From NCBI GenBank assembly GCA_035041965.1, contig JAPYMA010003014.1, forward strand, positions 186,001 through 250,000: 64,000 nucleotides of DNA, read 5' to 3'. The translations under genes were made by a program, and so were the position numbers. Source of the stretch: Anisakis pegreffii. Its lineage: Eukaryota > Nematoda > Chromadorea > Rhabditida > Anisakidae. This document shows positions 37,939 to 53,598 of this stretch, one piece after another. The notes under the pieces were generated by a model. It did no database searches. It was given only the letters and a program-made list of their open reading frames with translations, and was not told the origin of the DNA. Position 1 is the first letter of the stretch; the number at the start of each line of letters is the position of its first letter.

Positions 37939-40900
37939 CGACAATATTTCTCGACAATTTCAAGGAGCATTTGGTATCATCACTGATTTTCATGCGATCA
38001 GAGGGGCAATATCTTTGTGAAGAGGTGCTGAGAATATGGTGCTAGAGTTAATGTTTATTAAGCGTTCAACTGCCGGAATTTCAACTTTTTTGAAATCGTC
38101 AAATATTTTGCTCAGAAATTCGCACACATACAATATGAAAAAAAGCATTTATCTAGAGAACGTGATGTTGCATTCAACGAACAACACGAACGAATAAATA
38201 TTATTAGACTGAAGAAACTAGTGCCAGTAGCTTCAGAAAGTGCCAAAAAAAATTGCATTCATTTGTATGGTAATGAATAGTTTCATGAGACGACGTCATT
38301 GGAATGCAACTTGGTTACATCAAGTTAGACTGAATTGAATCACTAGCAGCAAATCAAAGGAATACATCAAGTTGAACTGATGTGATGATGATATGATCTA
38401 GTCAAATTCTGTAGCTAATCAAGCGAATAATCACGCGCTCTCATCAAAACGATTCTATTAGTGTGCGATAGGCATCACAGCTCTTGCATTAGTTAGCTAA
38501 GTATGCACTAATAATCACTAATCTAAGTTCATCCCTTTGAATCTGTTGTCAACACTTTCATTTTTGGTTAGTTTATCCATTTGATTCAGATTTAACTTTT
38601 TGGTCACATTTTCGAATTTTCTATTGACAAATCTCAAGTCTACTCACTCGCTTATTCCGTTTATAGTATTTATTGCTGGCTCACACGATTCGTCAAAAAT
38701 CTAAAAAGTAAATTATCGATGAATACAAAACTCAACTTTGACTCATCAGAAAGCAGTTGATTGAACCAAAAAAAGACCGGAATTATTGTGTGCTCAGTGA
38801 GCAAATAGGCAACGACGTCGAAATCAAAAGACGTCGTTGCCTAGTTGCTTCGAAGAGACGTCCAGACCCAATTTACACCAAATTTCTTAATATGACATAG
38901 TCATGATTCTCATCGCATATCACGATATTCTATTTCGAGTAGTTGAACTGAAACGTCAACTGACACAAATAACACGAGTAAATATTGAAATTGAATATGA
39001 AAATTGAAAGGAAAATCTTTTTAGTTCGTTCGCACTTATAACAAAGCTTCACACAGCGATAATGCCTGCTTAAGCGTAGTCTTGAAGTTGTCCATCTCAG
39101 ATGCAAGTCACACAGATGAGGGCGTGTTTTTTCTTATTGAGAGTGGGATTCAAAGAAGTCAACGGAAAGCAGTTCTGCCAAGTAGCTGTGGTATCATGTT
39201 TCTATGCAAGCGAACATTACTGCAACAAATAGCAAAGAAATATTTTCCAAAATGCTACTAGCAGCCTATTTTCGTCGACTTATCATCAGTCAGCCATTCT
39301 AAAGTAATCTCATCAGTTCAGTGAATCTTCTGTTTTGCTCTGGAATTCGACTGATTGAGCGTTTTTTTTTTCAAAATCTTTTCCGGTTAGCAGAAACTGA
39401 ATAAACAACAAGTGTTCTTTGAGACTTCGAAGTAAGCATATTGCAACTTATCACGAGGACATATACGCATACTTGTTCTCATCATTAACGTAAAAACAAA
39501 AAATTCTTCTTACAATCAGTTCACAGTCATAATCATGACCAGAATTAATTCTGATCAAACAATATCCCCACCATTTCCTAACATCATTTTCGTGAATTCG
39601 GAACGAATATCTACAATAAAACTTTTACGAGTGCACACAACTGTCACTAAATTATACAGTACGAACACTCAAATACTCATCAGTCATTCATCAACCAGAA
39701 TCCTCAAATATGAATTGCGTTGCACTGTTCTTGTTTATTAACATTTGAATGAGAGCATTCTGAATCATTTGTATCATAATACTAGTTATTGAGCTAAATT
39801 TCCCTTGAACTTATGTGAAACATTACCGAAACATGTGGTAGATTTTAAATAAAGATCAATAATCCGTATCAAGTCATCGCAACAAACATCACAGAAATGA
39901 CAGTTGATCAATCAAATTCAAACGTCGGAACAAATCCCATCTGACTGCTTCGGCTCCGGACGAATCACCTTCTCAGGACTGCCGTCAAAAATGACTATGT
40001 TAATGACTACTCATTTATTGCTCAAGAAATGCGCCTGGCATATCATCCTCTTGAAGTGGAAGTATTTATTTGTTTTTTTGGGGATTTAAACGAAGTAGTC
40101 AAGGGATCACATTCGCAGATGATGTGAACAACGCAACAATAACTGAATTCTAATGAATGATGTCTAATGACATTGATCAGTAAACGGCTGTCAATGTAAG
40201 CGAAGAAAATATCCATCCATACGAATACATCACACATGATGCTCACATGTGAGTAATGCTCACACATGCATACAAATTAGTCGTGAGTCAAACGAGCGAA
40301 TAACAATATTTTTTAGTGATTCATCGGACCTTCTTCTCAGCGAAAGCTATTCAACGCATGTTCATGCGTAAGTTAGCCTCGTTTAATTAATCTTGAGCAA
40401 CAGTCAATCACTCCACGGAATTAAACTGCGTTCCAGCCATACTTTCAGTTAATTGTTCGTTTTCAGCTATCTCAAATCAATAAGCCAAAACGTTTGATGC
40501 ACGAACGAGTCACTTTCAAACAGCAAGAAATGTTTTCAAATGAGCTCTTAAATATTCATCCGAGAAATCGCTTTCAGCTGGTTTTGAAGAACCCGGCGAA
40601 TAAAATGCTGGATTAAAAAGGAAGAGAAGCCGACAAAGTAGTTGGACAAATGGACCTGAGTTGTACTGAGCCTTGAACATTTAACGATGATCAACGTTTA
40701 ATGCGACACCGTCACAAATATAAGCTCTCAAAGCAAGTTTGCCAATCCAAGAGCTGAGGCTGACTAGAAAGGTCAAGTCGGTAGGCCAGGAGGAATTTAT
40801 CGACATTCAAGATTAAAAACCAGTAGCAGCAGCATCAATTCATCAATTAGCAATGTCTGTAGGCAACGATATCCATTGGTGCATGAAGATCGACCGTGAA

Positions 40901-41221
40901 TTTGCATTTTGCATCAAATCACTTACATTAGATATTCATCTTGAACAGATTTTCATTTGTAAGAAGTTGTGGTCGAATGAACGATGCCAGTGGGCAATGC
41001 AGATTTCAATTGCTTATGGCTATCGTTTCAGTGATGGCATCACAGTGCGCACAAGTGCATTTGACATTCAACAAGTGTGCAGCGATTGTAATGAATTCCA
41101 ATTATGATCATAATGTTCGCTGAATGCAGATGCAGTGTAATTCTATTGTTACGATTGATCTAAAAACAATGCTGCATTAGGAAAATTCAATTGTGATACA
41201 GTAGTATCCTTCTTGAACCAA
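37939..41221. other. Gene-poor region with a strong hairpin
   Basis: No supported gene. The main feature is a perfect 14-base inverted repeat at 38806-38819 and 38830-38843 (arm taggcaacgacgtc) with a 10-base loop. Open frames such as that at 40853-41107 have no recognisable motif. Confidence 0.5.
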
Positions 41222-41704
41222 CTAATGCCATTCATTCCATTGAACAAAATGTTTATTTTTTCTTGACATATCGTTTAGATTCAATAAATTTTTTGCACGC
41301 AAAATATCCAGCAGACGATATCTCATTTGATGAATATTTCCAGACGAACGTTTCATCCAATACCCTAAAAATAAATTGTGCGCACAAAAGTCGTTCCCTT
41401 CAATAACTTCAAATTTATACACATATAACACACTGTCTTTTCATTTTCACGATTCATGATCAAGAGGAATTGAATTCTTCGACGAAACAGAAATTCAAAA
41501 ATGATGGATTCTTCGAATTCCCTTCTCGAATGATTGCACTAACAATAAGATAAGAGTTTTTAGAAATCTGAAACAGTTCAGATGAATTTTAGAAAATTCC
41601 GCGAACAAATGGCATAAATTTTCTGTAAACACCAGCGAAATTTCCGTCTGACTGCTTAAAACCACAAAAAAAAGGCATAAAGCATATACTCTGAACAGTG
41701 ACAT
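41222..41704 (-). CDS. Possible small secreted peptide precursor (tentative)
   Basis: On the minus strand an ATG at 41704 opens a classic signal peptide (MSLFRVYALCLFFVVLSSQ). About 340 bases further on, a strong acceptor (tttatttttag, exon from 41364) precedes a frame beginning YWMKRSSGN, with a Lys-Arg dibasic site and a basic/hydrophobic stretch, ending at 41222; an AATAAA signal overlaps its end. Joining the two directly needs a poor donor (agca|gtcaga), and another reading frame of the second block is also open. This could be a neuropeptide or toxin-like precursor with a missing middle exon, or two unrelated open stretches. Confidence 0.2.
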
Positions 41705-44700
41705 TCTGAAAAACCTCTGTCAAAAAACCTCTGAAAACATACACAAAGGTTGTTGAGTGTCACCGAGTTCCTAGGCACCCTTATTCGAGGATATCCGAAG
41801 ATAAGCCATAAGAAGATCTTCTCTTAAATTAAATGCAAAAAAGTGCATTAAACACATATTGCTCCTGAATAACTCCTTTTCGTCGAATTAAAATGCTTCT
41901 TATCTTGATAAGTCAAATGCAGAAAGTGCTTTAAAAAATTGCTTAGCGTTATTTTTGATCGTAATTTTTTCCAAATTCTTTCGATAAACGTTTATCAACC
42001 AAATTATAACTGATCCGATTATCAGTGCTGAAGCCCAACAAAAACACGCCGCTGAAGAAATGCCCTAAATAGCCTCATTAGTGACTTGCTTCGTGGATGA
42101 ATTAATCGATTGTTGTGAATGGAGAAAGAGTTGCAGGGAGTTTTTTTTCGATGTTCATTCATCTTTCTTTACTTAAATGAGGTAATTACGCATCCGACTG
42201 ACAGCTTCCATTATTTATTAGGAATTTTCGAAAAAGTTTCTTGGTATCATCACATCTTGCCGAATTCTTCGAATACTCCGACGACGAAGTATCGCAGTCA
42301 CAAACGTCCGGCAAGCTATATAGGCATAATAGATGAGCGCTGTCTATGTTGGTCTTTGCTTTTCATAAAGTGAAGTTGACGAAACTCACTGAATTCACAT
42401 TAAACGCGCACGCTCATGCAAAATGTTTTGATTTTGAAAAAGGCACTTTTTTCTATAGAACTTCGGTTCACTATATGATGCAGTCAGTTCTATAAAGCAG
42501 CTGAAGATTGATGATCATTGATAAAAGAACAAATATCTTTGTTCATCTTGAACTGATCGTGAGTGTGTTCGTTTCAACTGAACTGTTTCGTCATGTTGAT
42601 AAACAAAAGCCGTGAACAACAATACATTAGTCGTACTTCATTGAACATCTATTCGTGTTTCGTTTTTCTTCTTCATATGGACTATTGCATTGCATGAACG
42701 ATCGAATACGTTTGAATTGCAATCGAATGAACGGAAACTTTATAGAAGTGGTCGTTATGAAAGGTTCAATTACGTGCTATCGAACACGAAACAAGTCGTG
42801 TTATTTTGCGAATGATGATTTTGTATGCAACAAAAAAAAGCAAGTATGTTTAAATGTCGACATTTCCTGTTTCGATGACGATTCAGTGCGATTGCAGCAA
42901 TTGCGCAATCGGAGCATTTTCAATAAAATAAACGTATTTTGTGATTCGGAACATAACTTTGCACAGTTCAATTCGGTCAATCAGGCAGACACACTGACTG
43001 ATCACTTCTCGTGTCCAATGTCCGAACATTTCAGAATGCAATCTCACTATTCATCACCTCTATCAACCATACGAATTTCGTCGAGATTCTCACACAGTTC
43101 CACGTTCTTCTGCTAAACGCTTGCGCTTTTCAAATTGTTCGGCAAAAACTGATTTCAAATGGGTGTGCTTAGTAGGACGGAAATTTGCTGGCATTCAGAA
43201 AGAATTGATTTTTTTTACCAACGACATACTCATCAATAGGATTCAAAGATCATCATTAGTACTATATATGTTTGCGAATGGAATCAAATTATTTGCTTTC
43301 AAATTGTTTAGCACAGTCTTTTCGCACCGGAAACTCTTATCAATCGAATAAACTCCTTAAACACTCATTCATCCCTGTCGCCCAGCACAAAACAGTCTCT
43401 CACTGTGAGCATAATCATTTTGATTGCTTGCTCGATAGCATTACTTCTCGTATATGAATTATGAGCTGAACCCAATGGCAATCTTTTTTCTAAACTCATA
43501 GTTGCACACAAATCGAAACGTTTAGCGATAAATTCATCTCAAAATGATCACTGATGTTCATTGTGATCAAAAACTTCAGAAAGCAACACAACACAACAAT
43601 TTGGTTCAGTTCAAATTGAACATTTGGTTCAAAACAAGTTTTCAAAATTGAAATGATTATGGCGATGGCGATTCAAACGATTCATTTGAGAAGAAGAATC
43701 AGTCAATCTCATAATGCTGTCATTTTCATCAATAGGAGGCATGGTGCTGCTGTCAATTTCATTACTCTCGTCCTTACGATTAGCACAAAATCAATGACAT
43801 TTCTCAACTCTAGAAATCATTCTCCTTCTTGCATCTTGAATGTCATATAAACTAAATCTAAATATCTGACGATCACATGAATGAAATATTCATTTTCCAT
43901 TGAACTATTTCACACGCAATAGTTTTCTGTCCATTGAATAGAAGGAGGATTGCATGATATTTTTGAAATGCCTTGTTTTGATGAACGAAGAAAATTTTCC
44001 AATATTCTCACCATTAATAGCATGTTTGCAAATTCATCTCAAAACTTGTTGATAAGGAGCTCAACTCAAAAAAACCTTCGAGAGTGCATCTGATTGATGC
44101 AATGCTTCAATCTTACATTGATAATTTTATGCAATGTTGATGAAAACAGATAATAGTTGAGAATATAGCTGAACGAATTACACACCAATTATAATCATAG
44201 AATAAATATACTTCTCACAAACAGTTGCAACCTCACAAAACACCACAATTCCTACTAGATGATAATAATGAAATTGTCAAACTTATTCCCCATCCTCAAA
44301 CGTATCTCATTATTATTATTGGGCAAAATGTTTACAGCGTCCGATCATTACTTTACAATTTAAAAATTCAAACGTCACGATGAATGCAACAAATTTTGAA
44401 ATGTAACTATATAATCAACCAATTCTGCCGGAACTAAACGACAAAAATATTCGAATGAAGTCATCGCTGAATGACTATTAACAAACTGACGCCTATTCTA
44501 CTTCTCAATTTCTCACCAAATAGCCACTCCATGAAACAACTTGCGATCAAACCATCCTATTCAGCAACTGTTCTCAAAACGCTGATGAAGCGGTGTTGTT
44601 GAACACTCTCAAATTGCATTAAGCTCACATTTCAGCGCAATTCACGCTACGCGAATGGCAGCAGCTTGTTTCATTCACTTCTTTTTTAATTGAAGTATTA

Positions 44701-44908
44701 TCCATGAACTCGGCACAGAAAAAAGGTATATGTAACACATGGGTGAGATGAATACTGACTGCTCACTTCCTTTATTCCCATTCCAATTCCCTTCCTCGTT
44801 CCGTTCCTTTCACCGCTCACCATTCTCCTAATTGATAAAGTCCTGTTCATCTGACACACTAAAGGAAGAAGGATCTATGCTAAGCAGCCGTCGACGATTT
44901 TCACTGAA
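41705..44908. other. Gene-poor region with one long unexplained plus-strand frame
   Basis: The plus strand at 42655-43116 is open for 153 codons, unusually long for this AT-rich DNA, and carries a Cys-containing segment (SITCYRTRNKSCYFANDDF), but it matches no family and has no clear start or splice context. Nothing else is supported. Confidence 0.35.
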
Positions 44909-46951
44909 TCACGAAATTGCACTTGCAGAAGCAGGTAGAAAACGGCGACAATTCTTGCTGTCACAGTGGCACGGTAGTTGAATCAGATTCACATTCGATT
45001 CCCCTTTACCGTAGTCGTAGGTCAGTTCTTCGAGTGGTTCAATGGTTCGACACGCGAACAGACCGATATGCACAAGAGGTGTGCCAATTCTCACTGGGAT
45101 AAGCCGCAGATTCGGATCACAACTGTGGTTGATGAAGCGAGCCAGATTACCTCGTCTCGTTGGATCTATGAAAGTGGCATTCGCTCGCCATCGTTTTCGC
45201 TTCTCTTCTTCTACAGCTGATACTGATGATGATGAGCAGCATTCTGATGACGTCGTGTCACTTTCTCAAAATAAACAATCCTTTAAAATTTCACCTCGTC
45301 AAACAAGAACTAATCGAATTATGCCTACCTATTATACTGTATGACGCTATGGATGAGGATTGGGAATATCCAAAATTTTTGCGAAAAAGAACGAAAAAAT
45401 CTTTGCAATGAAAGCAAAATGCCGAACCGAATAATATCGAATAAAACATTAAAATCGCACTCTTTAGGCGAAAGATTATGTTTAATTGAATAAAAACAAT
45501 GAATGAATCTGCAAAGGTTTTGTGAATATAATCATCAAATTCAAATTTTCATCATCAAAATTCAAAATTGACGGACACAAATTAGAGAAACGGAATCAGC
45601 GTATTGCAAAACCAAAAGAGAACAAAATCAGAACCAACCAATGAAGAATTCATTAACAGTGAGCACATAATTAATCGGAGAGATGCGTTTCAAAACTTCT
45701 TCAGCACCAATCACCTCACCGATATACTCGATAACGAAACGTCCTTTTGCGATGCGATCTCGACACCTCAATCCCATTCCTTTTCGTGCCGTAACAAACA
45801 CCTTAATCCACGATATCCTCTTATAAGCGCTAAATTCATTCATTCACTAATTTCCTTTTTCGTTTCAATAATACACATCATCCAGCTGAGTCACTGAACT
45901 GTAGTTCAATCGCTTCAAACCGTTGCCGATGTGGACAACACGCTGATTGCACGAAATAAGTTTTGTTATGCACTTCATGTAATTGCGCAACACACGATAT
46001 TATTGTAACACAATACACATTACCAGCACATGCGCATTCATCTGATAGTGAGACAATGATCTTAGCATTAGCACTCATTAGAATGCTATTTTGCTGACCC
46101 AATTCGTTTGCTTTGCTGAATTGCCCGAACGGAAGTATACAAAACTATGGCACGTAAAAAGCGTCCTTCATATTTCTGACAAAATATAAATCGCACCGCA
46201 CCGTTCCGCAGATTGGTAATTAAGAAATTGATAATTTTGAGAAATGAACTGAAAACCTCAAGTGGAAGTGTGACACCCAGCTGAAGGCATCTGTTATTAC
46301 ACGGTTTATCGTTAAGAGCACATGCGCATTCATCCGAACATTCCAGTATGGGCAGGTCAAGTGACGATGCGATTAATGACGTATTGTTTTGGAAGATATC
46401 CTCAAATCAGACAGTAATATTTCACCGTTTTGATGACACCAACCAATTTAATAACTTTCAACGTATTTTCATCTATCTTATCGTTGCTATCAAACACTCC
46501 TGTTATGAACATTTGTGACGAGTAGATGCAAAATCCAAAATGACTGGTCACCAACACATTGATGATGACACAAAGATACTGAATACTGTTCGTCGAGTTG
46601 TACGCTGTGAAGCTCGTTCAACCCCGAATAACTTCTTAATTCACCCAATCACTAAGTTGTGATGGACACTGCGATGAAGTGAATAAAATTCTTCGACTCA
46701 ACTGCTCGAAAATAAAATATTTTCGCCTAAACAATGACACATCATATTGTCCAATCTGATCAAATGAATCAATGCAACGAAAGTCAAACGAAACCCTCGC
46801 AACTAACCTTTTTATACAACAAACACGAACAACCACCGCTCGATGCCGCACAAGATCCACCAACACATTCACACCCTTTTAAGGTCGTCTCAAATTCATC
46901 GAGTCTACATCCACTTCCAGGCATCAACTGTGTAATGTACTCAAAATCCAT
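44909..46951 (-). CDS. SETMAR-like histone-lysine N-methyltransferase (pre-SET, SET, post-SET)
   Basis: Predicted nuclear histone H3 lysine methyltransferase. Four exons join in phase: 46808-46951, 46257-46400, 45639-45801, 44909-45216, giving 252 residues. Pre-SET zinc cysteines come in two halves: CECVGGSCAASSGGCSC in exon 1, and CSDECACALNDKPCNNRC in exon 2. The SET domain starts VFVTARKGMGLRCRDRIAKG and EYIGEVIG, and exon 4 has the cofactor-binding/catalytic core GNLARFINHSCDPN and ELTYDYG. The post-SET CHCDSKNC follows. The order, the LIPVRIG...GLFA stretch and the RRFLP ending match the SET half of vertebrate SETMAR; no mariner transposase is fused here, as expected outside primates. 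The start ATG at 46951 follows an in-frame stop. It lies downstream of the ARF gene, same strand, 985 bp away. Confidence 0.88.
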
Positions 46952-47935
46952 TCGCTCCAGCTATTCAATGACCCCAATATTAATGTCTGTAGATAATCAT
47001 TCATTTCATCAACCAATCTGCTAACTCAAACAGAAACATCATAACAATGTCAAGCGATTTTAACCATTCACAATTGAAGAGTGCTTGGTCATACACTGCA
47101 AATGTGCCCGAACTTGATATCGCATCCTAAACAATGCGAAAATGGAATGAACACTTTTCAGATGTCACTCATATTATGCACCCTTGAGCACTGTGGCATG
47201 ATCATGAGTAAGTAACTTATTGTATTATAAGATGCCACTGGAGCCCACCTAGTTATCGCTCCAAACTCAGTCTAATCAACGTGCCGCAACATTCCCAAAA
47301 TTTCATTTACCTCTGTTTGGTCTTGCAAACACTTGCAATGTATTATGCGTTATATGTGCTGCTCATCTGCTTCGGTTGGTCACTGGTGACTTATGTCATT
47401 GACAGTTTTACTGCTACAATGGCACATAGACTTGCTCTCAGTTTCTGCCGGATCCTCTTCATGAGATCGCTCAACGACACAACAATGCCCAACGCCAACA
47501 CAACAAATGTTACGACACTCATAATACTCAACTAACTATGAGACGACAACCATCAAAATATAAATTCGAAGACTCTGAACGTTCGTGTGTGATGACAAGA
47601 TGTTCTGCGGAAAGATTCAAAAAACAAGAATAATTTATTGTCGAGAAATGAACTGAAGTCAATCAAGCAAAATGAGAAACACAGAGTGATCACACGAATT
47701 TCTTTCACCAATAATAATCAATATGAACAACGGTGCATTTTGAGTGCACATAATAATAACACAATAATGAATGATAATAATAAAAATAATGATAATAAGC
47801 AGGGAACGGGTCTGTGATGGATTATCAATAATAATCTTATAGATCGCACTTGATTTGCAGTGATACGGAAATTAATTCGATATTCATACTATTCATGTGA
47901 ATAGTCGTGCCCCTTAACCTTCACCGCGCACCTCT
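46952..47935. other. Spacer between SET and ARF genes
   Basis: No firm gene. On the minus strand, 47391-47522 could encode a 43-residue peptide that begins with a signal or membrane segment (MSVVTFVVLALGIVVS) and is followed by LMKRIRQKL. An ATA-type microsatellite lies near 47750-47800. Any 3' end of the ARF gene should fall here; an AATAAA on the minus strand occurs near 47635. Confidence 0.4.
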
Positions 47936-51018
<3,083 letters not shown>

Positions 51019-51217
51019 TGATTCAAAACGGTATGTACTATTGATAAAGTATAACTTGCATACTTAAAATAATACGTGGATGTTCAACGTTTCAGCACAG
51101 GAGCGATTTAAATTATGTTCCTGGAGATGGCATAAAGCCGAAACGTCGAACATCCACGTATTATTTCTAATTGCGCAGGTGATATATTTTGTCAGTGATA
51201 TATACCGTTTTGAATCA
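51019..51217. mobile_element. Foldback MITE-like element with nested inverted repeats
   Basis: The outer arms tgattcaaaacggtat (51019-51034) and ataccgttttgaatca (51202-51217) are perfect inverted repeats. Inside, aataatacgtggatgttc (51068-51085) continuing through acgtttc pairs with 51140-51165. The 199-base unit would fold into a long interrupted hairpin, as non-autonomous DNA elements do. No coding capacity, and I could not settle the target-site duplication. Confidence 0.75.
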
Positions 51218-53598
51218 TCGACTGCTAACCATTGATCACACTTCAGTATAACTGAAGGTGATAGAAACACTTGCGACTAAGGTTCCCCTCTCGTCATGGC
51301 ATGTTCCACACAAGTGGATCATTAATTCAGCAAGCATCCATCCTTTTTCCAAACATGCGATCATTAACAAACTTCAAAACGCACCTAAATAACCAAAACC
51401 TGACTGCACTATCGTCACAAAACCAAACTCCCGACACGGCCACACCAAACCATCTACTCATCAATCCGATATAATTAGCATCACTGTTTATTAGGAAACG
51501 TCTATACAAAAAATTCATTTCAAATATCAAAACGAACAAAATTCAACGAAAATATCAACAAAACACAGATACGCAAGGAAAACCTAGACTAAACAACACG
51601 AATGAAAAAACAACAATCATCTCAAAAAAAAGAAAAACAACGAAACGAAACGTAAAAATCTCTACTAAACGAGAATAATTTTATAGCAAAGTTAATGAGT
51701 TGGGTGATACACATCAGTCAAAGTGTGAGCGATCGGTGGTATGTATTCAAACGTTAATTGTATGTCGAAATCACATTGAAATTGGGATGTTTATTAAATG
51801 AAAATGAAAAAAAATTAGAATTCAGAACATATATATGTATATTCATTCATATATGTATATATATGCAAAACAAAAACACACACAAATAAATAAATAATGA
51901 AACAATCCATTAATAAATAGATAAGTAGCACAGTATATCACAACGAAGGAAAATCCTAAAATTGAATCAATTCTGCAAAAAAAAAAACGAAATCCAATGC
52001 AAAATACAAAAACTGATGTGGAATAAATCAAACACCTAAATGTGCACTTATTATTACAATTAGAAAACAAACTTTACGGCACGTAATACGTCAAACACGA
52101 AATATATCGTCGTCAACTGTAGCAAAACAGCGTGGCAAATTCGTCAATTGTATCAAAGTGATGTGATATCAATCGTAAAACAATTATTATCATTAGAGAA
52201 GAACACTACAAATGAGATGATAAAATTTTTACATTGTCAGCACGATTTGACAAGATGATGACCATTTTTTTGCGCAATTTCATCTCAATTATTCATCCTA
52301 ATCACGACAAATATTCATCGACAATCTGATAAAAAATTTCAAAAAAAGACTTTATATGGAACTATAAATTCAATTGAAATTATTTATTGTTATGAGACAT
52401 CTATGTTCATTGATAAAAGAGTAGCAATATGACAAAAAACAAAAAAAAAGACGAGAAACGAAGACAGAAATAAAAATTTTCAAAATATTTTTATAATGAA
52501 TCCATCAACTCTCAAATTATGATCACTTCAACCACCATCTCATCGAGTAACATCATCATCATAATCTTACATAATCATTATTTCATATGTACATACGTTT
52601 TTAAACTTTTATGAACAGTTAATGTTATTTATAATCAGATATTATTTCAATTATATATTAGACATCACTAGTTAGTGCAATTAGTTTTCAAATAACAAAT
52701 ATGAAATATTAAATTTTCCTTCCGAATGCTACTAAAACATCAAAAAGTCACAATAAAAACTCTTCAGTGAGAACGACGAATTCAGTAGTCTTTAAATTGA
52801 GAGAATCTACACGCAAAATTACAGCTGCACATCCACGTTAAATACTACATTATAACATATATCTTATCAATAGTAATATGCAAAAACAATCATGATAACA
52901 ACATTTCAAATCTGTTTTCAAAATTTTTTTAAATGACCACAAAATGACGGCAACTGTGAAAGATAGAGAGCCGTTTTTGAATCAAAAAAGAACCGTTGCG
53001 AGACAAGGAGACAGTGGCTGGCTCTACGAAAGAACGAGATTCAAGCGAACATCTTACCTTAAACAATATACCATTGTACAATTGTTATGATAAGAATAAT
53101 AATCAAAATTAAAATAATAATAACGACACAATAATAATTAGAGTTCCTAATAACAATATCAGCAAGACAGAAAGATATAAGTAATACACAATCATAACGC
53201 ATTCACAAAAAACTCAATAAATAACATCACAAAATCTCATGAAGATAGACAAACTGATAAATAACAATAATCACAAAATAAAAAACAAAAAAGTAAAAAC
53301 AACAATATGTTCATATATTCAATGTCATTCGCATGCAAATTCTTGATAAATTCCTGCAGTGACTCTTCATTAGTGAATTTTTAATACACATCATCTATAT
53401 TGCAATCATACGATCCAGCACTTTCTGAACATTAAATCTAGCACCTCAACGAAAAATAATGCCATGCCGTACGACTCGACCGGAATCTGCTCTATTTAGG
53501 TATACAATGTCAATGTCAATATCACTTTCTACTTATTCAGCAGACAAACATCTGAACAACATGAACAATACAATAACAGCCAGCCGCATACAAACAAA
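51218..53598. other. AT-rich stretch downstream of the BICRA-like gene, possible long 3' UTR
   Basis: Strongly A-rich on the plus strand (T-rich on the minus strand), with simple repeats such as the atatatgtat tract at 51826-51866. No exon is supported. Because it follows the stop codon of the large minus-strand gene at 53599, some or all of it could be an extended 3' UTR. Several AATAAA signals exist on the minus strand, so the end cannot be placed. Confidence 0.4.
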
